Positions 9,092 through 16,971 of a stretch of 64,000 bases of DNA are shown in pieces. Under the pieces are notes generated by a model, which was not told the DNA's origin, made no database searches, and worked only from the letters and a program-made list of their open reading frames with translations. Made by a program: the position numbers and the translations under genes. This stretch comes from Planctomycetota bacterium (lineage in GTDB: Bacteria; Planctomycetota; UBA1135): contig JAJRZS010000015.1 in NCBI GenBank assembly GCA_024275135.1, positions 50,847 through 114,846 of the forward strand. Reading direction: 5' to 3'. Positions within the stretch are counted from its first letter, which is position 1, and each line of letters starts with the position of its first letter.

Positions 9092-10689
9092 TGCGACTGC
9101 ATATACTGCGACCAATCCTCTTCCAAGAGCATCATCGGATCGGCTCCATGGAGCTCAAAGAGTTTTTCCGTAAGCTCGCGGATTTTTAGTTGGAAGTTAT
9201 CCTCAAAAAGAATCGGCGCCAAGCTCCGTAGCCAAAGCTGCCCCGCCTTGCCTTTTTCCTCAGCAATGTAGGTGTAAAAAGCCCAAGATTTTGCAGTGTC
9301 TCCGTTTTCAAAATCGTAAAGCCGTTTCGGCACCAACTGGGAAAACGGAATGCCCTCATGAATGGCCACCCCAGCCATCACATCACGCAAGCCGCGCATC
9401 ACCGCCACCGTCTGCGTCTCTTCCTTTTTTTTCTTCTTGTTCGCACCCTTAGCCATGGTCCCCCCTCGCCGCGGCGGCGGCGGCTTAAAGGCGATGCAGG
9501 TGACCGAATTGCGGTTCAAAAAGTTGAAAGACAAATAATAAGCCACGCCCTCGGCCAACCAATCTTGACCGCTGCCATGCATCTGGTAGTGTCTTTCGGC
9601 CAGACGATGTCCTAGCTGGTGGATGACAATGCCCTCTAAATCTGCATCCTTATCGCACATCCAATAAGAAACAAAAACATTCCCATTTTGGGTAGAAGTG
9701 CCATGAATATTGAGCCGACGCTCACGATCAGCTCCAGAACCCCAACTGGCCTGGAAATAATCTTCATAAAACTTTTCATAATGCAGCCGTTGATCAGTAG
9801 AAAAGAAAAACTCTAAAAACAAATTATCGGGAATAAAATCTTGGAACTCCTCATCCCGATAGGGATCCACAAACTGGGTACGAAAACCATCAATTGCGGT
9901 TTCTCCCAGCTCCAAAAGGCGGGACACATGCTCGTCGTCAATGCCCGTGTGGTAGACAATTTTCAAATGCATGCTTTCTTGGGTATGAAAATTCAAATCT
10001 GGGCCACCCAACTCATGCGCTACTGCAGTCAAATCAGGATCCACATCGACCTTGTGAATCGAGTTAATGGCAGCATCTTTGCGCGCCTTCTTTGCCACCG
10101 ACACTCGTTTCTTCGCTCGAAAAAGTTCGCGCTCCAATTTGTTTGCCGCCTTCGGATAACCAGTTTGCTGAAGCCACATCTGCAACAATTCCATCTCCCG
10201 TACATACTGCTGGTGAAAAGAAAACCAAGCGGCACTACCTTCACTTTCCTCCTTCCGCAATGCTTTCAACTGATCCAAAGAATCTAAACGTCGTTGATAT
10301 TCCAGCGCCAGGGTATGAAAGCTTTCGTTACGCATAAAGGGGGTAAGCCCGGCAAAGCGATCACCAGAAATCCCAATGGTGAGAGATTTCTTCTTGGTTT
10401 GCATCAATCCGTCCTTGTCAATCTTATAGGCAAGATTCAGAGGATTGCTTTGATCCTGCACATAGAACTCCAGCCGATCATTGGGCTTCCAGGTAAAGGC
10501 GCCTCGTGAATCTCGAGACAGCCCGCCGCGTATTTCCACCAGAACTACCTGCCGACCATTCCATGTGTACAGGAACTTCTTGTAGCCCTTGGCAAATTTG
10601 GGATCCTTAAAATCCATGGCATAGACCTGGCCCACCGCCGAGGAAGCCAACAGAAGGTAGCCCAGAAAAAGGAGGACGACTCGTACCAC
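9079..10689 (-). CDS. Secreted gluzincin-like protein with degenerate HQLGH motif
   Basis: A 536-residue exported protein with an N-terminal signal peptide (VVLLFLGYLLLASSAVGQ). Residues 357-361 read HQLGH and are followed by WLAEGVAYY (Glu380). This is the layout of gluzincin metallopeptidases of the peptidase-MA/DUF1570 type, HExxH plus a downstream Glu ligand. The catalytic Glu, however, is Gln358 (codon CAG at 9616-9618). Zinc could still bind through the two His and Glu380, but normal peptide hydrolysis would be lost. A low-complexity Pro/Arg/Lys insert (PPPPRRGG, KKKKKEE) follows at about 400-425. The start is GTG at 10689 with TAGGCT six bases upstream and no Shine-Dalgarno. The family fold is inferred, and function is unknown. 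Confidence 0.65.
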   Translation of the reverse strand: MVRVVLLFLGYLLLASSAVGQVYAMDFKDPKFAKGYKKFLYTWNGRQVVLVEIRGGLSRDSRGAFTWKPNDRLEFYVQDQSNPLNLAYKIDKDGLMQTKKKSLTIGISGDRFAGLTPFMRNESFHTLALEYQRRLDSLDQLKALRKEESEGSAAWFSFHQQYVREMELLQMWLQQTGYPKAANKLERELFRAKKRVSVAKKARKDAAINSIHKVDVDPDLTAVAHELGGPDLNFHTQESMHLKIVYHTGIDDEHVSRLLELGETAIDGFRTQFVDPYRDEEFQDFIPDNLFLEFFFSTDQRLHYEKFYEDYFQASWGSGADRERRLNIHGTSTQNGNVFVSYWMCDKDADLEGIVIHQLGHRLAERHYQMHGSGQDWLAEGVAYYLSFNFLNRNSVTCIAFKPPPPRRGGTMAKGANKKKKKEETQTVAVMRGLRDVMAGVAIHEGIPFSQLVPKRLYDFENGDTAKSWAFYTYIAEEKGKAGQLWLRSLAPILFEDNFQLKIRELTEKLFELHGADPMMLLEEDWSQYMQSHYDI

Positions 10690-10694
10690 ATCTT

Positions 10695-10701
10695 TAGCCT
10701 A
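10695..10701. promoter_or_regulatory. Bidirectional -10 element TAGCCTA
   Basis: The heptamer TAGCCTA lies in the 30-bp space between divergent starts at 10689 and 10720. Read on the minus strand, TAGGCT (10696-10701) ends six bases before the GTG at 10689. Read on the plus strand, TAGCCT (10695-10700) would give a start of transcription near 10708 and a short leader containing AAAGGTAGG before the ATG at 10720. A possible minus-strand -35, TTGGCA, lies 19 bases upstream of TAGGCT. Confidence 0.55.
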
Positions 10702-10719
10702 CACGAAAGGTAGGATGGT

Positions 10720-11550
10720 ATGCCAAAATCTCAAGCCATGCTTCGCGCCCTGTTCCATCCCCGCCCCTGTGGCAGCCTTCTTGGCATTCCCATCCGGGTG
10801 GCCCCAGCCGTCTTTGTGCTGGTGCTTTTGGCGGTGGTTTTTGGTGGCAACGGTGCGCAACCGGGAATCATGCTTGGCCTTTTGTTTTTGTTGGCCACCG
10901 CCTTATTGGTGCACGAGCTCGCCCATGCCCTCGTCGCCCAACAATTGGGGCTGCGGGTGCTCGATATCACCGTTTGGCCTCTGGGCGGGATGGCGCGGAT
11001 GGAAGGCCTGCTCGTACACCCCCAATACGAAGCCAAAGTCGCCGTCGCTGGCCCCGCAGTCAATCTCTTCTTCGGTCTCCTTTTTTCTGCTCTCCCGGGT
11101 GCTTTTGCCGCGCAAGCCGCATGGGTGCATTTCGTCCTCGGCTTAGGAAATCTTCTCCCGGCTTTCCCCCTCGACGGCGGCCGCATCTTGCGCGCATGGT
11201 TAGCCCGGCGTTCTCCTTTAGTCGACGCCACCTTTGCTGCCACCCAACTCGCCAAAACCCTTTCTTTCCTTGCTCTTTTCGTCTTTTGGCTGGCCGGTGC
11301 GTTCTGGATAGGGCTCCTCCTCGCCCTCCATCTTTGGTGGAGTGGGCAGGCGGAATTCACCCAAGTTCTTTACCACTATGGGCGGCCTCCCGTTTTGTCG
11401 CCAGCTCAGGTTTGGCAACGCGCTTGCTATCCTTGGTTTTCCTCCAACCGCGGCACCCCACCATCTGTGCCGAAAAACCCTACGCAGGAGGAATTGGAAC
11501 GTTTCCACGGTCGGCTCGACCAGTTCTTCAAAAAACGACGCACCAAATGA
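10720..11550 (+). CDS. M50 (site-2 protease family) membrane metalloprotease
   Basis: A 276-residue polytopic membrane protein of the site-2 protease/M50 family. The zinc motif HELAH is at residues 65-69 in a transmembrane helix, and the third ligand is Asp152 in NLLPAFPLDGGR. Such proteases cut transmembrane regulators, for example anti-sigma factors or signal-peptide remnants. There is no PDZ or CBS domain; the C-terminal tail is soluble and charged. Start choice: the ATG at 10720 has a purine-rich AAAGGTAGG upstream, while an in-frame ATG at 10738 is possible. Its stop overlaps the start of the parvulin-like lipoprotein gene as ATGA. Confidence 0.85.
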   Translation: MPKSQAMLRALFHPRPCGSLLGIPIRVAPAVFVLVLLAVVFGGNGAQPGIMLGLLFLLATALLVHELAHALVAQQLGLRVLDITVWPLGGMARMEGLLVHPQYEAKVAVAGPAVNLFFGLLFSALPGAFAAQAAWVHFVLGLGNLLPAFPLDGGRILRAWLARRSPLVDATFAATQLAKTLSFLALFVFWLAGAFWIGLLLALHLWWSGQAEFTQVLYHYGRPPVLSPAQVWQRACYPWFSSNRGTPPSVPKNPTQEELERFHGRLDQFFKKRRTK

Positions 11551-12383
11551 TTGCTGCCCTCGCTCTCTCTGCCTGCTTCTTTCTACCTCAGCAGCAGGTC
11601 CCCGACCGCCTCAAACCTTTGGTCCCCGCTCCTGAAAATTTCAAGCCAACTCCGCATCCTCAGCCCGAGGCCAACGTGCCTGCGCGCAGAGGCCAATTGC
11701 AAACTGGGTCCTTTGCCAACACTCCGGCCAAGCCGCCGCAAATCGCCCTCCCCTTCGACCACGATCGTCCGCTGCTGAAAATTGCAGGCATAGAAATTAC
11801 GGCGCAAGATCTCAACACCCTGGTTGCCTACTACCGCAATTATCGCCAAGGTCCCGATTCCTTGCTCCTCGCTGACGCCGTGAAGGCTTTGATGCCTGCA
11901 AAAGTTTTACAGTCCATCTTTGCCCAAGATTTGCCCGCCATGAAGCGGAAGATTGAAGCCGCGCGCGCTGCTGTGCAGAATGGTGAAGATTTCGCGTCCG
12001 TGGTGCAAACCTATTCCAACGACACCGAAGCCCCTACGAAAGATGGGCGCTACACTTTTGGGCGAGAAAAGGCCGTGCAGCCCTTCGACCGCTACAGTTT
12101 TGAAACTCCGGTGGGGACGTTATCTCCCATCTTCCTTACGGTATATGGCTACCACTTCCTTGAAGTCCTAGCCTATGCCCAAGGCGAGAGTCGCAAAGAC
12201 GATAAGACCACCATACGCCATGTACTGGTCATGTATCCACGGCTCGTCGCCTTGGAAAACTCCGGAGAAGATGTGCGGCAATGGATCAAGCAGCAGGTCA
12301 ATAGTGCAGCCATCGAAGTGCTTGAGCCCGGCATGGAAAACCTCATTCCCCCCGAAAACCGGCAACAAATACAAACGAATTAG
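11547..12383 (+). CDS. Parvulin-like peptidyl-prolyl isomerase lipoprotein
   Basis: A 278-residue exported protein. The N-terminus MIAALALSAC resembles a very short lipoprotein signal with Cys10, although it lacks the usual positive residues. A Pro-rich linker (about 20-60) precedes a helical region and a PpiC/SurA-like rotamase domain: NGEDFASVVQTYSND, then DGRYTFG, FDRYSFETPVGTLSPIF and GYHFLEV. A parvulin domain helps fold envelope proteins at prolyl bonds. The frame is open further upstream inside the M50 gene, but the conserved sequence and the ATGA overlap fix the start at 11547. It ends tail-to-tail with the BCCP gene; the two stop codons overlap in TTAG. Confidence 0.75.
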   Translation: MIAALALSACFFLPQQQVPDRLKPLVPAPENFKPTPHPQPEANVPARRGQLQTGSFANTPAKPPQIALPFDHDRPLLKIAGIEITAQDLNTLVAYYRNYRQGPDSLLLADAVKALMPAKVLQSIFAQDLPAMKRKIEAARAAVQNGEDFASVVQTYSNDTEAPTKDGRYTFGREKAVQPFDRYSFETPVGTLSPIFLTVYGYHFLEVLAYAQGESRKDDKTTIRHVLVMYPRLVALENSGEDVRQWIKQQVNSAAIEVLEPGMENLIPPENRQQIQTN

Positions 12384-12907
12384 TCTTCGGCAGGCGGCGG
12401 CTGCAAGCGCAGCAACACTTGATTGGCATCCACACTCTGGCCAGCTTCCACCAGAACTTCCGCGACCACCCCTCCATGCTGGCAGGCCACTTCGTTTTGC
12501 ATTTTCATGGCCTCAAGTACGGCAACCGCTTCTCCTGGGGAAAGCAAGTCTCCTTCTTTGGCCGTTACGGAAATCAACACCCCAGGCATGGAGGCTTTGA
12601 TGACCTCCGCCTTGGGACCACTTTGCGCAGCCACATCACCGGCAGCTTTTTCCCGCTCATCCATCGCCACCACTGTGAAGGTTTCGCCGGCAATATTCAC
12701 CCGCAGATGCTGAGCGTCGTCCTCCTCAATGGAAGCGGCGAAGCTGCGCCCATTCAAAATGGCCGTGTATTGCCCCAGGCGGTCGACATCTAAAAAATCG
12801 GCTTCCAATTGGCGACCGCCCACATGCACCACGCAATGTCCGCCGACGCCATCCTCCACTTCGATTTCAAAGTTTCGCCCCCCCTCGACTTGCAGGAAAT
12901 ACTTCAT
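12380..12907 (-). CDS. Biotin carboxyl carrier subunit of an acyl-CoA carboxylase
   Basis: A 175-residue protein whose C-terminal 75 residues are a biotinyl domain. The biotinylation motif EAMKMQNEV puts the biotin lysine near residue 135. The N-terminal 90 residues resemble the linker region found before the biotinyl domain in propionyl-CoA carboxylase alpha chains. Here the biotin carboxylase and the carrier are two polypeptides. The ATG at 12907 has a GGAGGTG eight bases upstream and overlaps the TGA of the upstream biotin carboxylase gene. It is last of the four-gene operon running 16411 to 12380. Confidence 0.92.
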   Translation of the reverse strand: MKYFLQVEGGRNFEIEVEDGVGGHCVVHVGGRQLEADFLDVDRLGQYTAILNGRSFAASIEEDDAQHLRVNIAGETFTVVAMDEREKAAGDVAAQSGPKAEVIKASMPGVLISVTAKEGDLLSPGEAVAVLEAMKMQNEVACQHGGVVAEVLVEAGQSVDANQVLLRLQPPPAED

Positions 12908-14439
12908 GAACAAACACCTCCATGTTGTTCGCGCCGGGCGGCCAAAAGCCAGGGATTAGCCTGCGCCGAACTTGGTTGCGCCAACACTCGGCGCGCCGCG
13001 GTTTTCTGGCGATGCAAAGCCGCGACCACTGCAGCCACTTCTTCCAAATCATCGGGAATGTCACGCGCAATCGGTAGCTGTTGGCGTTGCTCCATGAATT
13101 TCTCTAAAAAACCCGTATCGTATTGCCCGCTGCGGAAGGCTTCAGTTTGCAGTACCTGCAAGGCAATACCAGCCGAGGTTTTCACTCCACCAACATGCAA
13201 TTCTTGGAGCACGCGCAACATACGCCGACGTGCTTGCTCGCGGGTGCTGCCATAGGCAATCAGCTTTGCCAACATGGAGTCGTAGTAGGGAGTAACCTCC
13301 ATACTGCGATAAACCCCCGAGTCGATGCGCACCCCGGGGCCACCAGGCCAACGCAAATTACGAATAGTGCCGAGGCTGGGCATGAACTGGTTTTCTGGAT
13401 CCTCGGCGTTTAAACGCACTTCAATGGCGTGTCCGCGGGGCATGCAGCCAACACAATCTGCAATCGACTCACCAGCGGCAATACGGATCATCTGCGCAAT
13501 CAAATCCACGCCATAAACTTCTTCAGTGATGCCATGCTCCACTTGAATACGGGTATTCATCTCCAAAAAATAGAACTCTCCCTGCGACCACAAAAATTCC
13601 ACCGTACCTGCGGAGTGATAATCCACCGCCTTGGCCGCAGCAACCGCGGCCTCCCCCATGCGCTGTCGGGTTTCTTCGTCAATGATAGGGGAAGGAGCTT
13701 CTTCAATTAGTTTTTGATGGCGTCGTTGCAAGGAACATTCTCGCTCACCAAAGTGCAATACATTCCCATGCAAATCGCCTAGCACTTGAATTTCGATATG
13801 TCGGGGTTCCAGCAAATACTTTTCCAAATACATGCGACCATCACCAAAGGCATTTTGCGCTTCCCCACTTGCAGTAAGGAAGGCCGCCTCCATATCCTCA
13901 GCACAAGGCACCACTCGAATCCCTTTACCCCCACCACCAGCCGAAGCTTTGAGCATCACCGGATAACCAATCGCTGCAGCTGCTTTCTTGGCGGCTTGCA
14001 CATCGGCCACCGCTTCGGTTCCGCCTGGTACCACCGGCACCTTGGCTGCCAACATCGCCTGACGCGAAGCCAGCTTATCCCCCATCACTGCCATAGCATG
14101 GGCGGAGGGTCCAACAAAACACATGCCAGCCGCAGCCACGGCCTGGGCAAATTCGCCGTTCTCGGCAAGGAAGCCAAACCCAGGATGGATGGCATCCACT
14201 TTGCATCGCTTGGCAATCTGCAAAATGCGATCGGCACGCAAATAAGATTCGGCTGGGGTATTGCCACCCAAAGGATAAGCCTCGTTGGCGTAGCGCACAT
14301 GCAAAGCATGGCGGTCGACATCGGAGTAGATGGCCACAGTCTCGATGCCGAGATCGCGACAAGAGCGTTGAATGCGCACAGCAATCTCACCGCGATTGGC
14401 AATGAGGAGCTTACGAATGGGGCGAGCTTCTACAGACAC
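12904..14439 (-). CDS. Biotin carboxylase subunit of an acyl-CoA (propionyl-CoA type) carboxylase
   Basis: A 511-residue ATP-grasp enzyme that carboxylates biotin on the carrier protein using ATP and bicarbonate. The N-terminus has KLLIANRGEIAVRI, the glycine-rich loop is ASAGGGGKGIRVV, the substrate loop contains LIEEAPSPII, and EMNTRIQVEHGITEEV is the metal and substrate region. It is longer than AccC (about 450) by a C-terminal stretch, as in propionyl-CoA carboxylases. Start: the GTG at 14439, three bases after the stop of the carboxyltransferase gene. Context with epimerase and carboxyltransferase favours propionyl-CoA over acetyl-CoA as substrate. Confidence 0.9.
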   Translation of the reverse strand: MSVEARPIRKLLIANRGEIAVRIQRSCRDLGIETVAIYSDVDRHALHVRYANEAYPLGGNTPAESYLRADRILQIAKRCKVDAIHPGFGFLAENGEFAQAVAAAGMCFVGPSAHAMAVMGDKLASRQAMLAAKVPVVPGGTEAVADVQAAKKAAAAIGYPVMLKASAGGGGKGIRVVPCAEDMEAAFLTASGEAQNAFGDGRMYLEKYLLEPRHIEIQVLGDLHGNVLHFGERECSLQRRHQKLIEEAPSPIIDEETRQRMGEAAVAAAKAVDYHSAGTVEFLWSQGEFYFLEMNTRIQVEHGITEEVYGVDLIAQMIRIAAGESIADCVGCMPRGHAIEVRLNAEDPENQFMPSLGTIRNLRWPGGPGVRIDSGVYRSMEVTPYYDSMLAKLIAYGSTREQARRRMLRVLQELHVGGVKTSAGIALQVLQTEAFRSGQYDTGFLEKFMEQRQQLPIARDIPDDLEEVAAVVAALHRQKTAARRVLAQPSSAQANPWLLAARREQHGGVCS

Positions 14440-14442
14440 TGT

Positions 14443-15990
14443 CTAGAGTGGGATAGAGCCGTGTTTTTTCGGAGGATTCGATTGACGCTTGGTTGCCAGC
14501 AATTGCAAGGCGCGAATCAATCGAGGTCGGGTGTGGGAAGGCTGAATGATGTCGTCAATCAAACCGCGTTCGGCTGCCAAATAAGGATTGGCAAACATCT
14601 GCCGATACTCTTCTACTTTTTCCGCTTCCTTAGCCGCAGAATCATCGGCCGCAGCAATTTCTCGGCGGTGAATGATCTTGGCTGCACCCTCCGCCCCCAT
14701 CACCGCAATTTCAGAGGCCGGCCAAGCCACATTCCAATCACCACGAGTGGATTTGGAAGACAACACGCAATAGGCACCGCCATAGGCCTTGCGCGTAACC
14801 ACTGTCAACTTTGGAACCGTGGCCTCACAATAGGCATAAAGCAGCTTGGCGCCGCGGCGAATAATGCCTCCATGCTCTTGGCGCGTACCCGGCATAAAAC
14901 CCGGTACATCTTCGAAAGTGATAATGGGAATATTGAAGCAATCGCAAAAACGAACAAAGCGCGCTCCTTTCTCGCTGGCATCAATATCAAGCACACCGGC
15001 CAGGGCCATCGGCTGATTGGCGACCAGGCCAACGCTGCGACCGGCCAAGCGACCAAGGCCAATCACCAAGTTGGGGGCAAAACCTTGCTGAATCTCCAAA
15101 AAATCCCCCTCATCGACCACCGCCTGAATGACCTTCTTCATGTCATAAGGCTGATTGGGAGCTTCCGGGATGATGCTGTCCAAAGCTTCTTCACAACGAT
15201 CCGCAGGATCTTCCGTTGGTTGTACCGGGGCATCTTCGGTGTTGTTGGCCGGCAAAAAAGACAACAAACGGCGAATGCGCGCCAAGCACTCGGCGTCATC
15301 CGTGCAGGTGAAATGGCTGGTACCACTGATTTCCTCATGCACATGAGCGCCACCCAAGTCGCTTGATGTAACTTCTTCGTGGGTGACTGTTTTCACCACA
15401 TCGGGCCCGGTGATATGCATGTAGCTGCTGCCTTCCACCATCAAAATGAAATCCGTCAGCGCTGGGGAATACACAGCCCCACCTGCACAAGGCCCCATGA
15501 TGGCGCTGATTTGAGGCACCACGCCACTGGCTAAAGTGTTGCGCAAGAAAATCTCCGAATAACCAGCGAGGGAAACCACCCCCTCCTGAATGCGCGCGCC
15601 CCCAGAATCATTTAAGCCAATCATGGGGATGCCGAGTTTCATCGAAAGATCCATGACCTTGCATATTTTCGACGCATGCTCCTCAGCCAAACTTCCGCCG
15701 AAAACGGTGAAATCCTGGGCAAAGACGGCCACCAAACGCCCGTCGATGGTACCGGTACCCACGACCACACCGTCGCCCAAAGGGCGCTGCTGATCAAGCC
15801 CAAAATTGGAACTGCGATGGCGGCGGAAAGCGTCAATCTCTTCAAAAGAACCTTGGTCCAACAGCAAATCCAAGCGTTCGCGTGCCGTCAGTTTGCCCTT
15901 GGCATGTTGGGCTTCTATGCGTTTTTCGCCGCCGCCAGCACGCGCTTCCGCACGCATTTGTTCTAATTTTTGCAGAGGATCAGTGGTCAT
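14443..15990 (-). CDS. pccB: Propionyl-CoA carboxylase, carboxyltransferase (beta) subunit
   Basis: A 515-residue carboxyltransferase, matching PccB length. It carries KGKLTARERLDLLLD near the N-terminus, IGLNDSGGARIQEGVVSL, IMGPCAGGAVYSPALTDF and FEDVPGFMPGTRQEHGGIIRRGAKLLYAY. With the biotin carboxylase and carrier it would make methylmalonyl-CoA from propionyl-CoA. The start is the ATG at 15990, inside the end of the epimerase gene (11-bp overlap). The frame is open to 16140 but the extra 50 residues have no family similarity. Some acetyl-/propionyl-CoA carboxylases accept both substrates; the epimerase next door favours propionyl-CoA. Confidence 0.92.
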   Translation of the reverse strand: MTTDPLQKLEQMRAEARAGGGEKRIEAQHAKGKLTARERLDLLLDQGSFEEIDAFRRHRSSNFGLDQQRPLGDGVVVGTGTIDGRLVAVFAQDFTVFGGSLAEEHASKICKVMDLSMKLGIPMIGLNDSGGARIQEGVVSLAGYSEIFLRNTLASGVVPQISAIMGPCAGGAVYSPALTDFILMVEGSSYMHITGPDVVKTVTHEEVTSSDLGGAHVHEEISGTSHFTCTDDAECLARIRRLLSFLPANNTEDAPVQPTEDPADRCEEALDSIIPEAPNQPYDMKKVIQAVVDEGDFLEIQQGFAPNLVIGLGRLAGRSVGLVANQPMALAGVLDIDASEKGARFVRFCDCFNIPIITFEDVPGFMPGTRQEHGGIIRRGAKLLYAYCEATVPKLTVVTRKAYGGAYCVLSSKSTRGDWNVAWPASEIAVMGAEGAAKIIHRREIAAADDSAAKEAEKVEEYRQMFANPYLAAERGLIDDIIQPSHTRPRLIRALQLLATKRQSNPPKKHGSIPL

Positions 15991-16411
15991 GGTGTTGTTC
16001 GAATCCCTCGCCTCCCTCGACCATTTCCGTGAGAACACCAGCAGTGGCTTTAGGATGCACGAAGGCAATGCGAGTTTGATGCGCACCCGCGCGCGGCTCG
16101 GAATCAATGAGGCGTATGGAAGACTGTTGCAAATCGGCAACGGCAGCAGCGCAGTCGTCTACGGCCAGAGCAAGATGATGGAGCCCTGGTCCACGATTGG
16201 CTAAGAATGCAGCCACCGGGCTAGTGTCGTCGAGCGGAGCCACCAACTCGATGCGGGTCTTGCCCGCATACATCATTTGCACCTGCACGCCTTGGTCGGC
16301 TACCACTTCCCGTGCGCCGATCCGCAGCCCCATGCTCTTCCACAAGGCAGTGGCTTGGTCGAGATCCTCGACGGCGAGGGCAATGTGATCAACTCCGAGA
16401 ATGGCTGGCAT
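15980..16411 (-). CDS. mce: Methylmalonyl-CoA epimerase
   Basis: A 143-residue glyoxalase-fold enzyme that interconverts the two methylmalonyl-CoA epimers. Two vicinal-oxygen-chelate halves are visible: GVDHIALAVEDLDQA with the first metal His, and GLHHLALAVDDCAAA with the second. MEGGE-type metal Glu lies in LTEMVEGG at the end. The start is the ATG at 16411; an open extension to 16528 lacks similarity. It is first in the carboxylase operon and overlaps pccB. A TATACT lies 21 bases before the start. Methylmalonyl-CoA mutase is not in this window. Confidence 0.92.
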   Translation of the reverse strand: MPAILGVDHIALAVEDLDQATALWKSMGLRIGAREVVADQGVQVQMMYAGKTRIELVAPLDDTSPVAAFLANRGPGLHHLALAVDDCAAAVADLQQSSIRLIDSEPRAGAHQTRIAFVHPKATAGVLTEMVEGGEGFEQHHDH

Positions 16412-16432
16412 GGGTGGAACGGGGTTGGGGAA

Positions 16433-16440
16433 AGTATAGT
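16433..16440. promoter_or_regulatory. Symmetric divergent -10 element AGTATAGT
   Basis: The octamer AGTATAGT lies between the divergent epimerase (minus, start 16411) and thioesterase (plus, start 16478) genes. It reads TATAGT on the plus strand (16435-16440) and TATACT on the minus strand (16433-16438), so the same bases can serve as the -10 of both. Here the leaders would be short (about 15 and 30 bases). Convincing as a hexamer but with no obvious -35 on either side. Confidence 0.45.
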
Positions 16441-16477
16441 CCTGCGTCCCCACCGATAGGCCTCCACCAACCACACC

Positions 16478-16912
16478 ATGCAAGCTCCAGAAGTTCCTCC
16501 GCCTGCCGCCTTCCGCTTCCGTGCCCACTGCCGCACCCGATGGTCAGACGAAGACAAACAGGGTGTGCTCAACAACGCGGTTTATCTCACCTTGCTGGAA
16601 GAAGCTCGCTTCCAATATTTCAACCATTTGGGCCAAATCGGCATCCATAAGCATTTCACCTTCGTTTTAGGCCAGGTACTGGTGCGTTTTCTCGCCCCTG
16701 GGCGCGGTCCCGCAGAGGTGGATGTGGACATTGCCACTGTGCATTTGGGCAATCGCTCTTTTCGCCAAGCCTACCGCATTCAAGATGCCGAAGAGGGCAC
16801 TCTGTGGGCGGAAGCGGAGGCCGAAATGGTGATTTGGGACGGGAAAAACCGCACCAGCGCACCGATGCCGGAGCTTTTCCGCCAAGCCATCGCCAGCTTT
16901 GAAGAGCTCTAG
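16478..16912 (+). CDS. Acyl-CoA thioesterase, hot-dog fold (YbgC/FadM-like)
   Basis: A 144-residue single hot-dog domain protein. The 4-hydroxybenzoyl-CoA-thioesterase motif is clear: TRWSDEDKQGVLNNAVYLTLLEEAR, with the catalytic Asp about residue 24 and the Asn-Asn before the Tyr. It would hydrolyse acyl-CoA thioesters in the cytosol. It is divergent from the propionyl-CoA carboxylase operon and might drain its acyl-CoA intermediates, but this is only inferred from position. Confidence 0.85.
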   Translation: MQAPEVPPPAAFRFRAHCRTRWSDEDKQGVLNNAVYLTLLEEARFQYFNHLGQIGIHKHFTFVLGQVLVRFLAPGRGPAEVDVDIATVHLGNRSFRQAYRIQDAEEGTLWAEAEAEMVIWDGKNRTSAPMPELFRQAIASFEEL

Positions 16913-16922
16913 CGAATTCCTG

Positions 16923-16940
16923 GGCCTAGCTGCTAGGCTA
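16923..16940 (+). promoter_or_regulatory. Short inverted repeat containing a TAGGCT -10-like element
   Basis: GCCTAG (16924-16929) and CTAGGC (16933-16938) form a 6-bp dyad with a 3-base centre in the spacer before the kelch gene. The right arm contains TAGGCT (16934-16939), the hexamer that recurs as a -10 element at other transcription-unit heads in this window. Transcription would start about 25 bases before the ATG at 16972. It could instead be a small hairpin at the end of the thioesterase message, but no T-run follows. Confidence 0.35.
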
Positions 16941-16971
16941 GAGCTGCCCCCCAAGCCCGGAATCTACCCAC

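Noticed and set aside
10974..11546. N-terminal extension of the parvulin-like gene
   Set aside because: It is the wrong frame of the M50 protease gene; the lipoprotein signal begins at 11547.
13786..15366. Long plus-strand open frame of 526 codons antisense to the carboxylase genes
   Set aside because: It lies wholly opposite highly conserved pccB and biotin carboxylase sequence; the translation is low-complexity His/Asn/Thr-rich with no family. It is a shadow of the codon bias.
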